A stretch of 5,356 nucleotides of DNA from an uncultured Synergistales bacterium (GTDB taxonomy: Bacteria > Synergistota > Synergistia > Synergistales > Aminobacteriaceae), in NCBI GenBank assembly GCA_905236605.1, contig CAJORD010000333.1, positions 1 to 5,356 of the forward strand. The letters are read 5' to 3'. Position 1 is the first letter of the stretch. Each line of letters starts with the position of its first letter. The translations under genes and the position numbers were made by a program. Under the pieces are notes generated by a model. That model saw only the letters and a program-made list of their open reading frames with translations, made no database searches and was not told the DNA's origin. This document shows, in pieces, positions 1-5,356 of the stretch.

Positions 1-38
1 ACAACGGGTGCAGACCACCGAAGAGGCGTCGTGTCTAA
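1..38 (+). CDS. rpsK: 30S ribosomal protein S11, C-terminal end (partial)
   Basis: Only the last 11 complete codons and the TAA stop (36-38) lie in the window. The third frame reads NGCRPPKRRRV followed by stop, which is the highly conserved C-terminus of bacterial S11; the basic tail of this small-subunit platform protein contacts 16S rRNA. Its stop is 23 bases before the rpoA start, and the rpoA Shine-Dalgarno site lies in that gap, so the two genes are almost certainly co-transcribed. No rpsD sits between rpsK and rpoA, unlike the E. coli alpha operon and like that of Bacillus. The 5' part of the gene is outside the window. The match is short but very characteristic. Confidence 0.93.
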   Translation, partial: NGCRPPKRRRV

Positions 39-43
39 ATTCT

Positions 44-51
44 AAAAGGAG
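44..51 (+). promoter_or_regulatory. Ribosome binding site that sets the rpoA start
   Basis: AAAAGGAG at 44-51 is a strong Shine-Dalgarno match lying 10 bases before TTG at 62. It places the rpoA start at this TTG. The longer open frame from GTG at 8 would overlap the end of rpsK and has no such site at a useful distance. Confidence 0.85.
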
Positions 52-61
52 ATTTTGGAAT

Positions 62-1798
62 TTGGAGAACACCAATTTTAAGGTTTACATCGAAGAAAAA
101 GCTCAAAATTACGGGAAATTATTTATTGAGCCGCTTGAACGTGGTTATGGCGATACTCTCGGCAATGCTTTGAGACGTTTGCTCCTCTCGTCAATCAGGG
201 GAGCCGCCGTTACTGCTGTCAGAATTGAAGGTGTGCTTCATGAGTTCAGCACTATACCTGGCATTCGTGAAGATGTCATTGAGATTTTGATGAACTTAAA
301 GCACATTCCCATTCGAGCAAAGAGCAGGCAAGCTCATTTGAATGAAGAAGGATTTAAGATTATCACGCTTGATTCAGATGACCTTCCGAAAGATTTCTTT
401 ACTCGTGAAAACAATCCCGGGGTCATTACGGCTAAGGACCTTCCGTGGGATAACGATTTTGAATTTTGCGGCGAAGGTGTCCTTTGCACGCTAGAACCGA
501 AAGCCCGCATTAAAAGGCTTGATGAACATGGACGTGAAGTTGAAGAAGTAACGAACACACACCTTTTGATGGAAATTTATATTGAGCAGGGAGTCGGTTA
601 TCTATCGGCGGAACGAGAAAGGCCATCGCAGCCGCCTTTACCAGTTGACGCGCTTTTAACCGACGCGATTTTCTCGCCAGTTACACGCGTTAATTATCAA
701 ATTGAACCGGCACGAGTGGGTCAAAGCATCGATTTTGAGCGTCTTATAATCGAAGTCTGGACAAACGGAGCCATCACGCCAGAAGGAGCTATAGGACAAG
801 CAGCTGCCATTGCGAGAAGTTATTTTCAGCTTATTGCTGAGGCGATCGGCTCTGCTGCTCCGGCCCAGTTATCCCCTGATGGTGAAGTCCCATTCCCGCC
901 TCTTCCAACTTTCTCAACGTTGTCGCCTTCTGATGAATCGATTCATACACTCGGACTTTCAATAAGAAGTGAAAATTGTTTGTTAAGAGGCGGCATTAAG
1001 ACCGTAGGCGATCTTTTGATGAGGTCGCGCGATGATCTGCTTAAGATTCGAAATCTCGGAAAAATCTCGCTAGTCGAAATTGAAGAAATTCTCGAAAAAC
1101 GCGGTTATCAGTTAAGCTCTACGTCAATGTCCGTTGACGATAACGCGATTTTTGATGACGTAAGCTCGTTTGACGAAGCTATTGATGATTTCTCTTCAGA
1201 TAAGGAAGCCGACGAACTTATTTCAGAAGTAAAAGAAGACGCTGAAAAAATTCTTGACAATGTTGTCGAAGTTCCTGAAGAAGTAAAGCCAGAAGAAATT
1301 TCAGAGCCTGAAGCCCCGGCCGAAGTTCTTGAAGAAAAGCCCGCTAAGCCAGCGAAGCCTACGACTAAACCAACTAAGACGACAAACAAGCCTGCGAAGC
1401 CGAAGTCGACAACTAAGAAGTCTGACTCTAAATCTAAAGTCAAAACAGCTCCCGCGCCCGCGCCTGAAGTCCCGGTCGAAGTAGTAGAGCCTAAGACTGA
1501 AGTTGTGGAAGAAGTCGCTAAGGTTGAAGAGCCGAAGCCGGAAGTTCCAAAGAAACCTAAAAAGACTTCGAGCAAGCCTAAAGCTAAAAAGGCTGACGAC
1601 GCAGCAAAATCTGAAAAACAACCAGAGCCCGCGACACAGCCAGAGCCAGTTCCTGAAGCAGCTCCAGAGCCAGCACCGGCAGAAACTGAAGCTAAAAAAG
1701 AAAAAGTCGAGAAACCTAAGAAGCCTCGAAAGTCATCATCTAAGAAGTCAAAGGCCGCAGAGCCTAACGCTGAAACTAGCGAAAATAACAACGAATAA
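62..1798 (+). CDS. rpoA: DNA-directed RNA polymerase subunit alpha with a long low-complexity C-terminal tail
   Basis: This is the alpha subunit of RNA polymerase, whose dimer nucleates assembly of beta and beta' and whose C-terminal domain binds promoter UP elements and activators. The start is TTG at 62, giving 578 residues against roughly 310-350 in most bacteria. AlphaNTD (about residues 5-235) shows the signature RGYGDTLGNALRRLLLSS near its start. Its domain 2 appears to carry an insertion of about 15-18 charged residues around 145-169 relative to E. coli. AlphaCTD (about 292-351) keeps the equivalents of E. coli R265, N268, C269, G296, S299 and E302 (here R302, N305, C306, G333, S336, E339), but the K298 position is Ile335. 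Residues 352-578 form a disordered-looking charged tail with no recognised domain. The frame is intact throughout. It lies between rpsK and rplQ in the alpha operon. Identity is certain; the function of the tail is unknown. Confidence 0.98.
   Translation: MENTNFKVYIEEKAQNYGKLFIEPLERGYGDTLGNALRRLLLSSIRGAAVTAVRIEGVLHEFSTIPGIREDVIEILMNLKHIPIRAKSRQAHLNEEGFKIITLDSDDLPKDFFTRENNPGVITAKDLPWDNDFEFCGEGVLCTLEPKARIKRLDEHGREVEEVTNTHLLMEIYIEQGVGYLSAERERPSQPPLPVDALLTDAIFSPVTRVNYQIEPARVGQSIDFERLIIEVWTNGAITPEGAIGQAAAIARSYFQLIAEAIGSAAPAQLSPDGEVPFPPLPTFSTLSPSDESIHTLGLSIRSENCLLRGGIKTVGDLLMRSRDDLLKIRNLGKISLVEIEEILEKRGYQLSSTSMSVDDNAIFDDVSSFDEAIDDFSSDKEADELISEVKEDAEKILDNVVEVPEEVKPEEISEPEAPAEVLEEKPAKPAKPTTKPTKTTNKPAKPKSTTKKSDSKSKVKTAPAPAPEVPVEVVEPKTEVVEEVAKVEEPKPEVPKKPKKTSSKPKAKKADDAAKSEKQPEPATQPEPVPEAAPEPAPAETEAKKEKVEKPKKPRKSSSKKSKAAEPNAETSENNNE
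1115..1795 (+). other. Low-complexity C-terminal extension of RpoA
   Basis: This stretch encodes residues 352-578 of RpoA, after the last alphaCTD helix ends at RGYQL. Three blocks can be seen. First comes an acidic Asp/Glu/Ser-rich segment (about 355-425). Next is a Lys/Pro/Thr-rich segment with KPAKP and TTKPTK units (about 426-461), reminiscent in composition of histone H1-like tails. Last is a Glu/Pro/Ala/Lys block with PEP, KPKK and APAP units (about 462-578), ending in a polar run. It lacks the hydrophobic pattern of a folded domain and is probably disordered. The opposite strand and another frame are open over long spans here, which follows from the skewed composition and is not evidence of extra genes. 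Confidence 0.85.
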
Positions 1799-1825
1799 TT
1801 AAAGACAGGAGGTGCTTTTTTAATT
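1797..1825 (+). repeat. AT-rich inverted repeat around the rplQ translation start
   Basis: AATTAAA at 1797-1803 is an exact reverse complement of TTTAATT at 1819-1825. The 15-base loop contains the rplQ Shine-Dalgarno site, and the right arm contains the first two bases of the TTG start codon at 1824. The left arm begins inside the rpoA stop codon, so ribosomes finishing rpoA would open it. The stem is only A-U pairs and thus weak; a regulatory role is a guess. Confidence 0.3.
1807..1813 (+). promoter_or_regulatory. Ribosome binding site of rplQ
   Basis: AGGAGGT at 1807-1813 is a near-consensus Shine-Dalgarno site 10 bases before TTG at 1824. It supports the TTG as the true L17 start, because the protein then begins MRHHVDHRTLGR, the conserved L17 N-terminus. 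Confidence 0.88.
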
Positions 1826-2207
1826 GAGACATCATGTTGACCACAGAACACTCGGACGCTACGGCAGCCACAGAAAATTAATGCTCGGGAATATGGCCGC
1901 GAGTTTATTTCTTAACGGCAGCATCACGACAACCGTGACACGCGCTAAAGAACTTCGCCGCGTAGCTGAAAAATTAATCACTCGTGCTAAAGGCGGAAGC
2001 GTTCATGATATTCGCGTAGTGTTCTCGAAAATGCCCCACAAAGAGGCAGCTACAAAATTATTTGACGAGATCGCCCCGAAATATAAATCTTTCGATAAGG
2101 GTGGTTATACAAGAATAGTGAAGCTTGGCGCACGCAAAGGCGACGGCTCACCTATGGCAGTTATAGAACTTGTTGAACGTGAACAGAAAACAGAAGAACA
2201 GAAATAA
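1824..2207 (+). CDS. rplQ: 50S ribosomal protein L17
   Basis: L17 is a large-subunit protein located near the peptide exit tunnel. The 127-residue product matches the family's usual length. It has the conserved N-terminal basic region (RHHVDHRTLGR, then SHRKLMLGNMAASLF), the central AKELRRVAEKLITRAK helix and the C-terminal GGYTRIVKLGARKGDGSPMAVIELV segment. The start is TTG, fixed by the strong Shine-Dalgarno site at 1807-1813 and by the conserved N-terminus. It follows the rpoA stop by 25 bases, the usual place for rplQ. The last 10 or so codons (Glu/Gln/Lys-rich) overlap the start of the following ECF ATPase gene in another frame. A terminator-like hairpin lies about 55 bases past its stop, inside that next gene. 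Confidence 0.98.
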   Translation: MRHHVDHRTLGRYGSHRKLMLGNMAASLFLNGSITTTVTRAKELRRVAEKLITRAKGGSVHDIRVVFSKMPHKEAATKLFDEIAPKYKSFDKGGYTRIVKLGARKGDGSPMAVIELVEREQKTEEQK

Positions 2208-3864
2208 AATCCCGTTTCTTGAAGTTCGCTCTGTTTCGTTCTCATATGACGAAAAAAATACGAGACGGACGTTAAACTCCGTCTCTTTTTTTATAGATAA
2301 GGGCGAACGTGTAGCGATACTTGGGCATAACGGCTCCGGAAAATCCACTCTCGCAAAAATTTTAGGCGGCTTGATTGAACCTGACGAAGGCTCGTGCGTC
2401 GTTGAAGGCGTCAGCATGAACGAAATCGAATTTAGAGCCTTACGCAAAAAAATTGGAATGGTGTTTCAAGACCCTGAAAATCAAATCGTCGCGGCCATGG
2501 TCGAAGATGATATTGCCTTCGCTCCCGAAAATCAGGGCCTGCCTTCAAACGAAATTCAAAGTCGCGTTGACCGTGCAATCGTTGAAGCTAATTTACTTCA
2601 CAAAAAAGATTCGCCGGTTTCGGCACTGTCCGGCGGTGAAAAACAAAGGCTCGCTCTCGCCGGGGCATTGGCTGCTGATGTCGAATGCCTGATACTCGAT
2701 GAGCCTACTGCCATGCTTGACCCTAAAGGACGACTTAGAATTGAAAAAGTCCTACGCGCTCTTCATGGCGAAGGCATGACAATTCTTCAAATTACTCACC
2801 AGATTGAAACAGAAAATTTTGATGACTTTGATCGCGTTATAGTTTTGTCAAAAGGCGAAATAATTTGGCAAGGCTCGACGTTAGAATTTTGGGACAGGGC
2901 CGAAGAACTTGGCTTTGAGCTTCCTGATGAGTTCAAAATAAAAAAATTTTTTGAGGACAAAAAAATTAAATTTCCTGACGCTCTCGCAAATTTCGATTTT
3001 AATTTCACGGCCGCGCATGACGGAAAAAAAATTCAAAAACACGAATCAAAATTCAAAATTAAAAATCTTTCTTTCAAATACGACGAAAAAAATTTTGCAT
3101 TAAAAAATCTCGACGCTGAAATTTTTTCGGGACAATGGCTCTCTATAATCGGACGAACCGGCAGCGGCAAATCTACTTTAGTTCAACACTTAAACGCTCT
3201 TTATAAAATTCAAAGCGGCGAAATTTTTTTTGACGGTCAGACACTCCCGCAAAAAGGCGAAGAAGTTCATACGCTGCGGCAAAGAGTCGGGCTCGTGTTT
3301 CAACACCCTGAAGATCAATTATTTTCGCCGACTGTGAAAGAAGAATTAGCCTTCGCGCCTAAAAACGCAGGATTCAAAAATTCAAAACTCGAAGACGCGA
3401 TTTTATACGGCCTCGAATGCGTCGGACTTGAAAAAAAATTTTTAGATCGAAATCCTTTAGCCTTGTCTGGCGGCGAACGTCGTTTGGTGGCTATCGCGTC
3501 CGTGCTTGCAACTCGTCCCGAATGCGTCGTTCTTGATGAACCGTTAGCCGGCCTTGACGCTTCGTATCAGAAAAAAATTCTTGCGATGCTCGCTCGACTT
3601 CGCGACGAAGGCGAAACTGTCATTACGATAACTCACGATTTAGATACAGCTTTGAAATTTAGCGACAAAATTTTAATTTTGCGAGACGGCGGAACGGTCA
3701 GAGAAGGTAACCCCGGAGACGTCATCGAAGAGATTATGAACGTCCTTGAGCCGGAAGCATGGCCCGATGTTTTGAGAGCTTCGGCAGAAATTAGAAAGAT
3801 TAACAAAAATTTTCCGTTTATATATGATTATCAGGAGTTTATAAAATGTTTCTCTCAAATATAA
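2179..3864 (+). CDS. ecfA: Energy-coupling factor transporter ATPase, fused EcfA1-EcfA2 double ABC protein
   Basis: This is the cytoplasmic ATPase of an ECF-type importer for vitamins or metal ions; with EcfT it powers substrate-specific S components. Two complete ABC domains are in one 561-residue chain (numbered from GTG 2179). Domain 1 has Walker A GHNGSGKST (49-57), Q-loop VFQDPENQ, signature LSGGEKQ (150-156), Walker B ending D174-E175 and switch H207. Domain 2 has Walker A GRTGSGKST (325-333), VFQHPEDQ, signature LSGGERR (429-435), D453-E454 and H486. All catalytic residues are present in both, so both sites look active. Domain 1 resembles EcfA1 and domain 2 EcfA2, which are separate adjacent genes in Bacillus; a Lys/Phe-rich linker of about 40 residues joins them here. 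The start is uncertain: TTG 2170, TTG 2173 and GTG 2179 are all in frame within rplQ and none has a good Shine-Dalgarno site, suggesting coupling to rplQ translation. A hairpin with a T tract lies inside the first codons. Confidence 0.93.
   Translation: MNRKQKNRNKIPFLEVRSVSFSYDEKNTRRTLNSVSFFIDKGERVAILGHNGSGKSTLAKILGGLIEPDEGSCVVEGVSMNEIEFRALRKKIGMVFQDPENQIVAAMVEDDIAFAPENQGLPSNEIQSRVDRAIVEANLLHKKDSPVSALSGGEKQRLALAGALAADVECLILDEPTAMLDPKGRLRIEKVLRALHGEGMTILQITHQIETENFDDFDRVIVLSKGEIIWQGSTLEFWDRAEELGFELPDEFKIKKFFEDKKIKFPDALANFDFNFTAAHDGKKIQKHESKFKIKNLSFKYDEKNFALKNLDAEIFSGQWLSIIGRTGSGKSTLVQHLNALYKIQSGEIFFDGQTLPQKGEEVHTLRQRVGLVFQHPEDQLFSPTVKEELAFAPKNAGFKNSKLEDAILYGLECVGLEKKFLDRNPLALSGGERRLVAIASVLATRPECVVLDEPLAGLDASYQKKILAMLARLRDEGETVITITHDLDTALKFSDKILILRDGGTVREGNPGDVIEEIMNVLEPEAWPDVLRASAEIRKINKNFPFIYDYQEFIKCFSQI
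2262..2292 (+). terminator. Intrinsic terminator or attenuator inside the 5' end of ecfA
   Basis: GAGACGGA (2262-2269) and TCCGTCTC (2278-2285) form a perfect 8-bp stem with an 8-base loop, directly followed by seven T (2286-2292); an A-rich run (2252-2258) precedes the stem. This is the classic rho-independent layout. It lies about 55 bases after the rplQ stop and codes for part of the first beta-strand region of EcfA domain 1. It would suit the end of the ribosomal operon transcript, lowering expression of the transporter genes behind it. Ribosomes translating ecfA would cover the stem, so read-through may depend on ecfA translation; that is inference. Confidence 0.7.
3833..3837 (+). promoter_or_regulatory. 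Ribosome binding site of ecfT
   Basis: AGGAG at 3833-3837 lies 8 bases before ATG at 3846, inside the last codons of ecfA. It supports this start for ecfT, which begins 19 bases before the end of the ecfA frame. Confidence 0.8.
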
Positions 3865-4613
3865 ATTTAGGTCAGTATGTCCCGACGGGGTCAATAATTC
3901 ACAAGCTAGACCCGAGAGCAAAATTATTTTCGCTCCTGTTTATAATTTCGGCGGTCTTTCCTGCAAAAAATTTTTTTCAGCTTACATTTTGGGCCATAGC
4001 TCTTGCGGCGGTAGTGTACGCTTCAAAAATTTCGTGGGGCGTTCTGCTTCGTTCGGCGCGGCCAATTTTCTTTCTTGTCGCGTTCACGTTCGGTTTTAAT
4101 TTGCTGTCGGCATATTTCACGGGCGACGTATCGACTTCGTTATTCAGAGCTGTGTTTACTTCGCTGCGACTTGTCGTTTTGATGTTGTTCGCGATAATGT
4201 TGCCTCTGACCACAGCCCCGCTTGAACTTGCTGACGGCCTGAACACGCTCTTGCGACCGCTTGAGCGCTTCGGTTTTCCAGCGAATGAATGCGCGATGAT
4301 GATCGGAATGGCATTGAGATTTATTCCGTTGTTGATGCAGGAGACGGACAAAATAATTCGTGCGCAGTTATCACGAGGAGCGCGACTCGATCAGGGAAAT
4401 TTATTTCGGCGGGTCATGGCGTTCTTTCCGGTTTTAATTCCCTTGTTCATAATAATTTTTCGACGAGCCGACGAAATCGCAACCGCAATGGAAGCGCGCG
4501 GCTATGACGGAGGAGCAGGAAGAACTCGCCGCAAGCCTTTAGTGTGGAAATTTAACGACACAGCCGCAGTTATAATTTCTGTTTTAGCTGCGGGAAGTTA
4601 TTTTGTATTTTAA
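3846..4613 (+). CDS. ecfT: Energy-coupling factor transporter transmembrane protein EcfT
   Basis: EcfT is the membrane scaffold that links the EcfA ATPases to exchangeable S components in ECF importers. The 255-residue length is typical of the family. It begins with the family's N-terminal pattern (Y-P-S/T-G-S-x-hHxLDPRxK: YVPTGSIIHKLDPRAK). Hydrophobic segments lie near residues 27-40, 43-60, 73-92, 107-122, 190-206 and 239-255. The long cytoplasmic part carries the two coupling motifs that dock on the ATPases: SRG (176-178, in QLSRGARLD) and ARG (217-219, in AMEARGYDGG). The gene overlaps ecfA by 19 bases and has its own Shine-Dalgarno site, so the two are made together. No S component and no truA, the common next gene, are seen in the window. 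The transported substrate cannot be told. Confidence 0.96.
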   Translation: MFLSNINLGQYVPTGSIIHKLDPRAKLFSLLFIISAVFPAKNFFQLTFWAIALAAVVYASKISWGVLLRSARPIFFLVAFTFGFNLLSAYFTGDVSTSLFRAVFTSLRLVVLMLFAIMLPLTTAPLELADGLNTLLRPLERFGFPANECAMMIGMALRFIPLLMQETDKIIRAQLSRGARLDQGNLFRRVMAFFPVLIPLFIIIFRRADEIATAMEARGYDGGAGRTRRKPLVWKFNDTAAVIISVLAAGSYFVF

Positions 4614-4615
4614 TC

Positions 4616-5356
4616 ATGAAAAATTTTATTGAGCGCTGGAAAAATATTGGCGACGAAAAAAGCGACTCGCAGACATTTTGGCTCGAATTTTTACAAGACG
4701 TTTTAAAAATCAAAAACCCCGGCGAATTTATTAAATTTGAAAAAAGAGTTAGGAGCGAAAACGTTAATTTCATTGACGGCTATATCGCTTCAACACAGAC
4801 TCTTATAGAACAAAAAAGTTTTGACGTTAGTCTTGACGCTAAAATCAAACACGGCGATTCTTATTTAACACCTTTTGAGCAAGCTGTGAAATATTACGGA
4901 AGTTTGCCGCATTTTGAAAATCCACGCTGGATTATAATCTGCAATTTTCAGGAATTTCGCATTTACGACATGAACCGCTGGAACGAAAAAAATTATAAGC
5001 CGGAAATAATAAAACTCGAAAATCTTGAAAAAGAATGGCGAAAATTTTTATTCATGATCGACACAAACGCTCCGAAACCTGAAGATATTCATGAAGAAGA
5101 AATTTCGATTAAGGCCGGCGAGCTTGCGCGAAAATTAAGAAATTCTCTTGAAAAACGTTACAATAATCCTAAATCACGAGAAGTACAGCGAAGTTTAACA
5201 GTTATCTGCGTGCGAATAGTTTTTTTGCTTTACGCCGAAGACACAGAGCTTTCAGGCGGCGGCAAAAAATTTCAAAAAGGCTCGTTCCATGACTATCTGC
5301 TTAAACACAAAGACAGCTCCCGCCGTGCATTAATAGATTTATTCGCGGTTCTGTCT
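4616..5356 (+). CDS. MmeI-like type IIG restriction enzyme/DNA methyltransferase, N-terminal part (partial)
   Basis: The first 247 codons of a larger gene are present and the frame is still open at the window edge; full-length relatives are about 900-1000 residues. Residues 1-160 resemble the MmeI N-terminal nuclease domain: RWKNIGDEKSDSQTFW at 7-22, then FIDGYI with LIEQK, giving D54, E65 and K67 as a PD-(D/E)xK-like metal site, then LTPFEQA (84-90), PRWIIICNFQEFRIYD (103-118). Residues about 163-247 resemble the MmeI helical spacer domain, including VRIVFLLYAEDT (199-210). The methyltransferase and target-recognition parts would lie beyond the window, so whether it is intact is unknown. In this family one polypeptide both methylates and cuts DNA. 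ATG 4616 is two bases after the ecfT stop with no close Shine-Dalgarno site (GGGAAG is 18 bases away), suggesting reinitiation after ecfT. It is AT-rich, much like the end of ecfA. Confidence 0.85.
   Translation, partial: MKNFIERWKNIGDEKSDSQTFWLEFLQDVLKIKNPGEFIKFEKRVRSENVNFIDGYIASTQTLIEQKSFDVSLDAKIKHGDSYLTPFEQAVKYYGSLPHFENPRWIIICNFQEFRIYDMNRWNEKNYKPEIIKLENLEKEWRKFLFMIDTNAPKPEDIHEEEISIKAGELARKLRNSLEKRYNNPKSREVQRSLTVICVRIVFLLYAEDTELSGGGKKFQKGSFHDYLLKHKDSSRRALIDLFAVLS

Noticed and set aside
8..61. Longer rpoA starting at GTG 8
   Set aside because: It overlaps the conserved rpsK end, its extra residues do not look like an alpha N-terminus, and a strong Shine-Dalgarno site at 44-51 points to TTG 62.
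1254..1282. TTGACA as a possible -35 promoter element inside rpoA
   Set aside because: The sequence 17 bases further on (GAAGAA) does not resemble a -10 box, so one hexamer match alone is not support.
1503..1802. Open frame in another + frame within the rpoA tail
   Set aside because: Its Lys/Leu/Gln/Ser-rich composition comes from frame-shifting the repetitive Glu/Pro/Lys codons; there is no start signal or recognisable protein.
1108..1851. Long open frame on the minus strand opposite the rpoA tail
   Set aside because: It is a Ser/Gly/Ala/Phe-rich shadow of the low-complexity tail, with no recognisable domain or ribosome binding site.
3221..3231. Run of eight T as a possible terminator in ecfA
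   Set aside because: No GC-rich stem precedes it; the tract arises from Ile and Phe codons.
3977..4351. Minus-strand open frame opposite ecfT
   Set aside because: ecfT is a clear family member on the + strand with conserved motifs; the reverse frame shows no family features.
4570..4773. Minus-strand open frame over the ecfT/MmeI-like junction
   Set aside because: It overlaps two supported + strand genes and has no ribosome binding site or recognisable motif.

Overview
The window holds the downstream end of a bacterial alpha ribosomal-protein operon, all on the + strand with almost no intergenic space. In order it carries the last 11 codons of rpsK (S11), rpoA (RNA polymerase alpha), rplQ (L17), a fused double-ATPase gene of an energy-coupling-factor (ECF) transporter (EcfA1-EcfA2 in one chain), ecfT (its membrane subunit), and the first 247 codons of an MmeI-like type IIG restriction enzyme/DNA methyltransferase that runs off the right edge. 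The order rpsK-rpoA-rplQ-ecfA-ecfA-ecfT, with no rpsD between rpsK and rpoA, is the one known from Bacillota and related lineages. The moderately AT-rich composition, frequent TTG starts and strong purine-rich Shine-Dalgarno sites fit a Bacillota- or Synergistota-like anaerobe. Taxonomy cannot be fixed from this window.

Region by region: 1-38 is the S11 tail. 62-1798 is rpoA, beginning at TTG rather than at the upstream in-frame GTG; it has normal alphaNTD and alphaCTD domains followed by a tail of about 227 low-complexity residues (acidic, then Lys/Pro/Thr-rich, then Glu/Pro/Ala/Lys-rich), which makes the protein nearly twice the usual length. 1824-2207 is rplQ. The ecfA reading frame starts inside the end of rplQ, and about 55 bases past the rplQ stop it contains a textbook intrinsic terminator (perfect 8-bp GC-containing stem, 8-nt loop, seven T). 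ecfT overlaps the end of ecfA by 19 bases, and the MmeI-like gene starts two bases after the ecfT stop.

How the parts fit: the first three genes make core transcription and translation components. The ECF module (two ATPase domains plus EcfT) is the energising half of a vitamin or metal-ion importer; no substrate-binding S component is present, which is normal for group II ECF systems, where S components lie elsewhere and share one module. The hairpin inside ecfA would let ribosomal genes be transcribed far more than the transporter and restriction genes behind it, with read-through possibly depending on translation of ecfA. The most notable points are this embedded terminator, the alpha-subunit tail, and the restriction gene attached to the end of a housekeeping operon. 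No wholly new system is evident; no tRNA, rRNA, CRISPR array or insertion sequence was seen.
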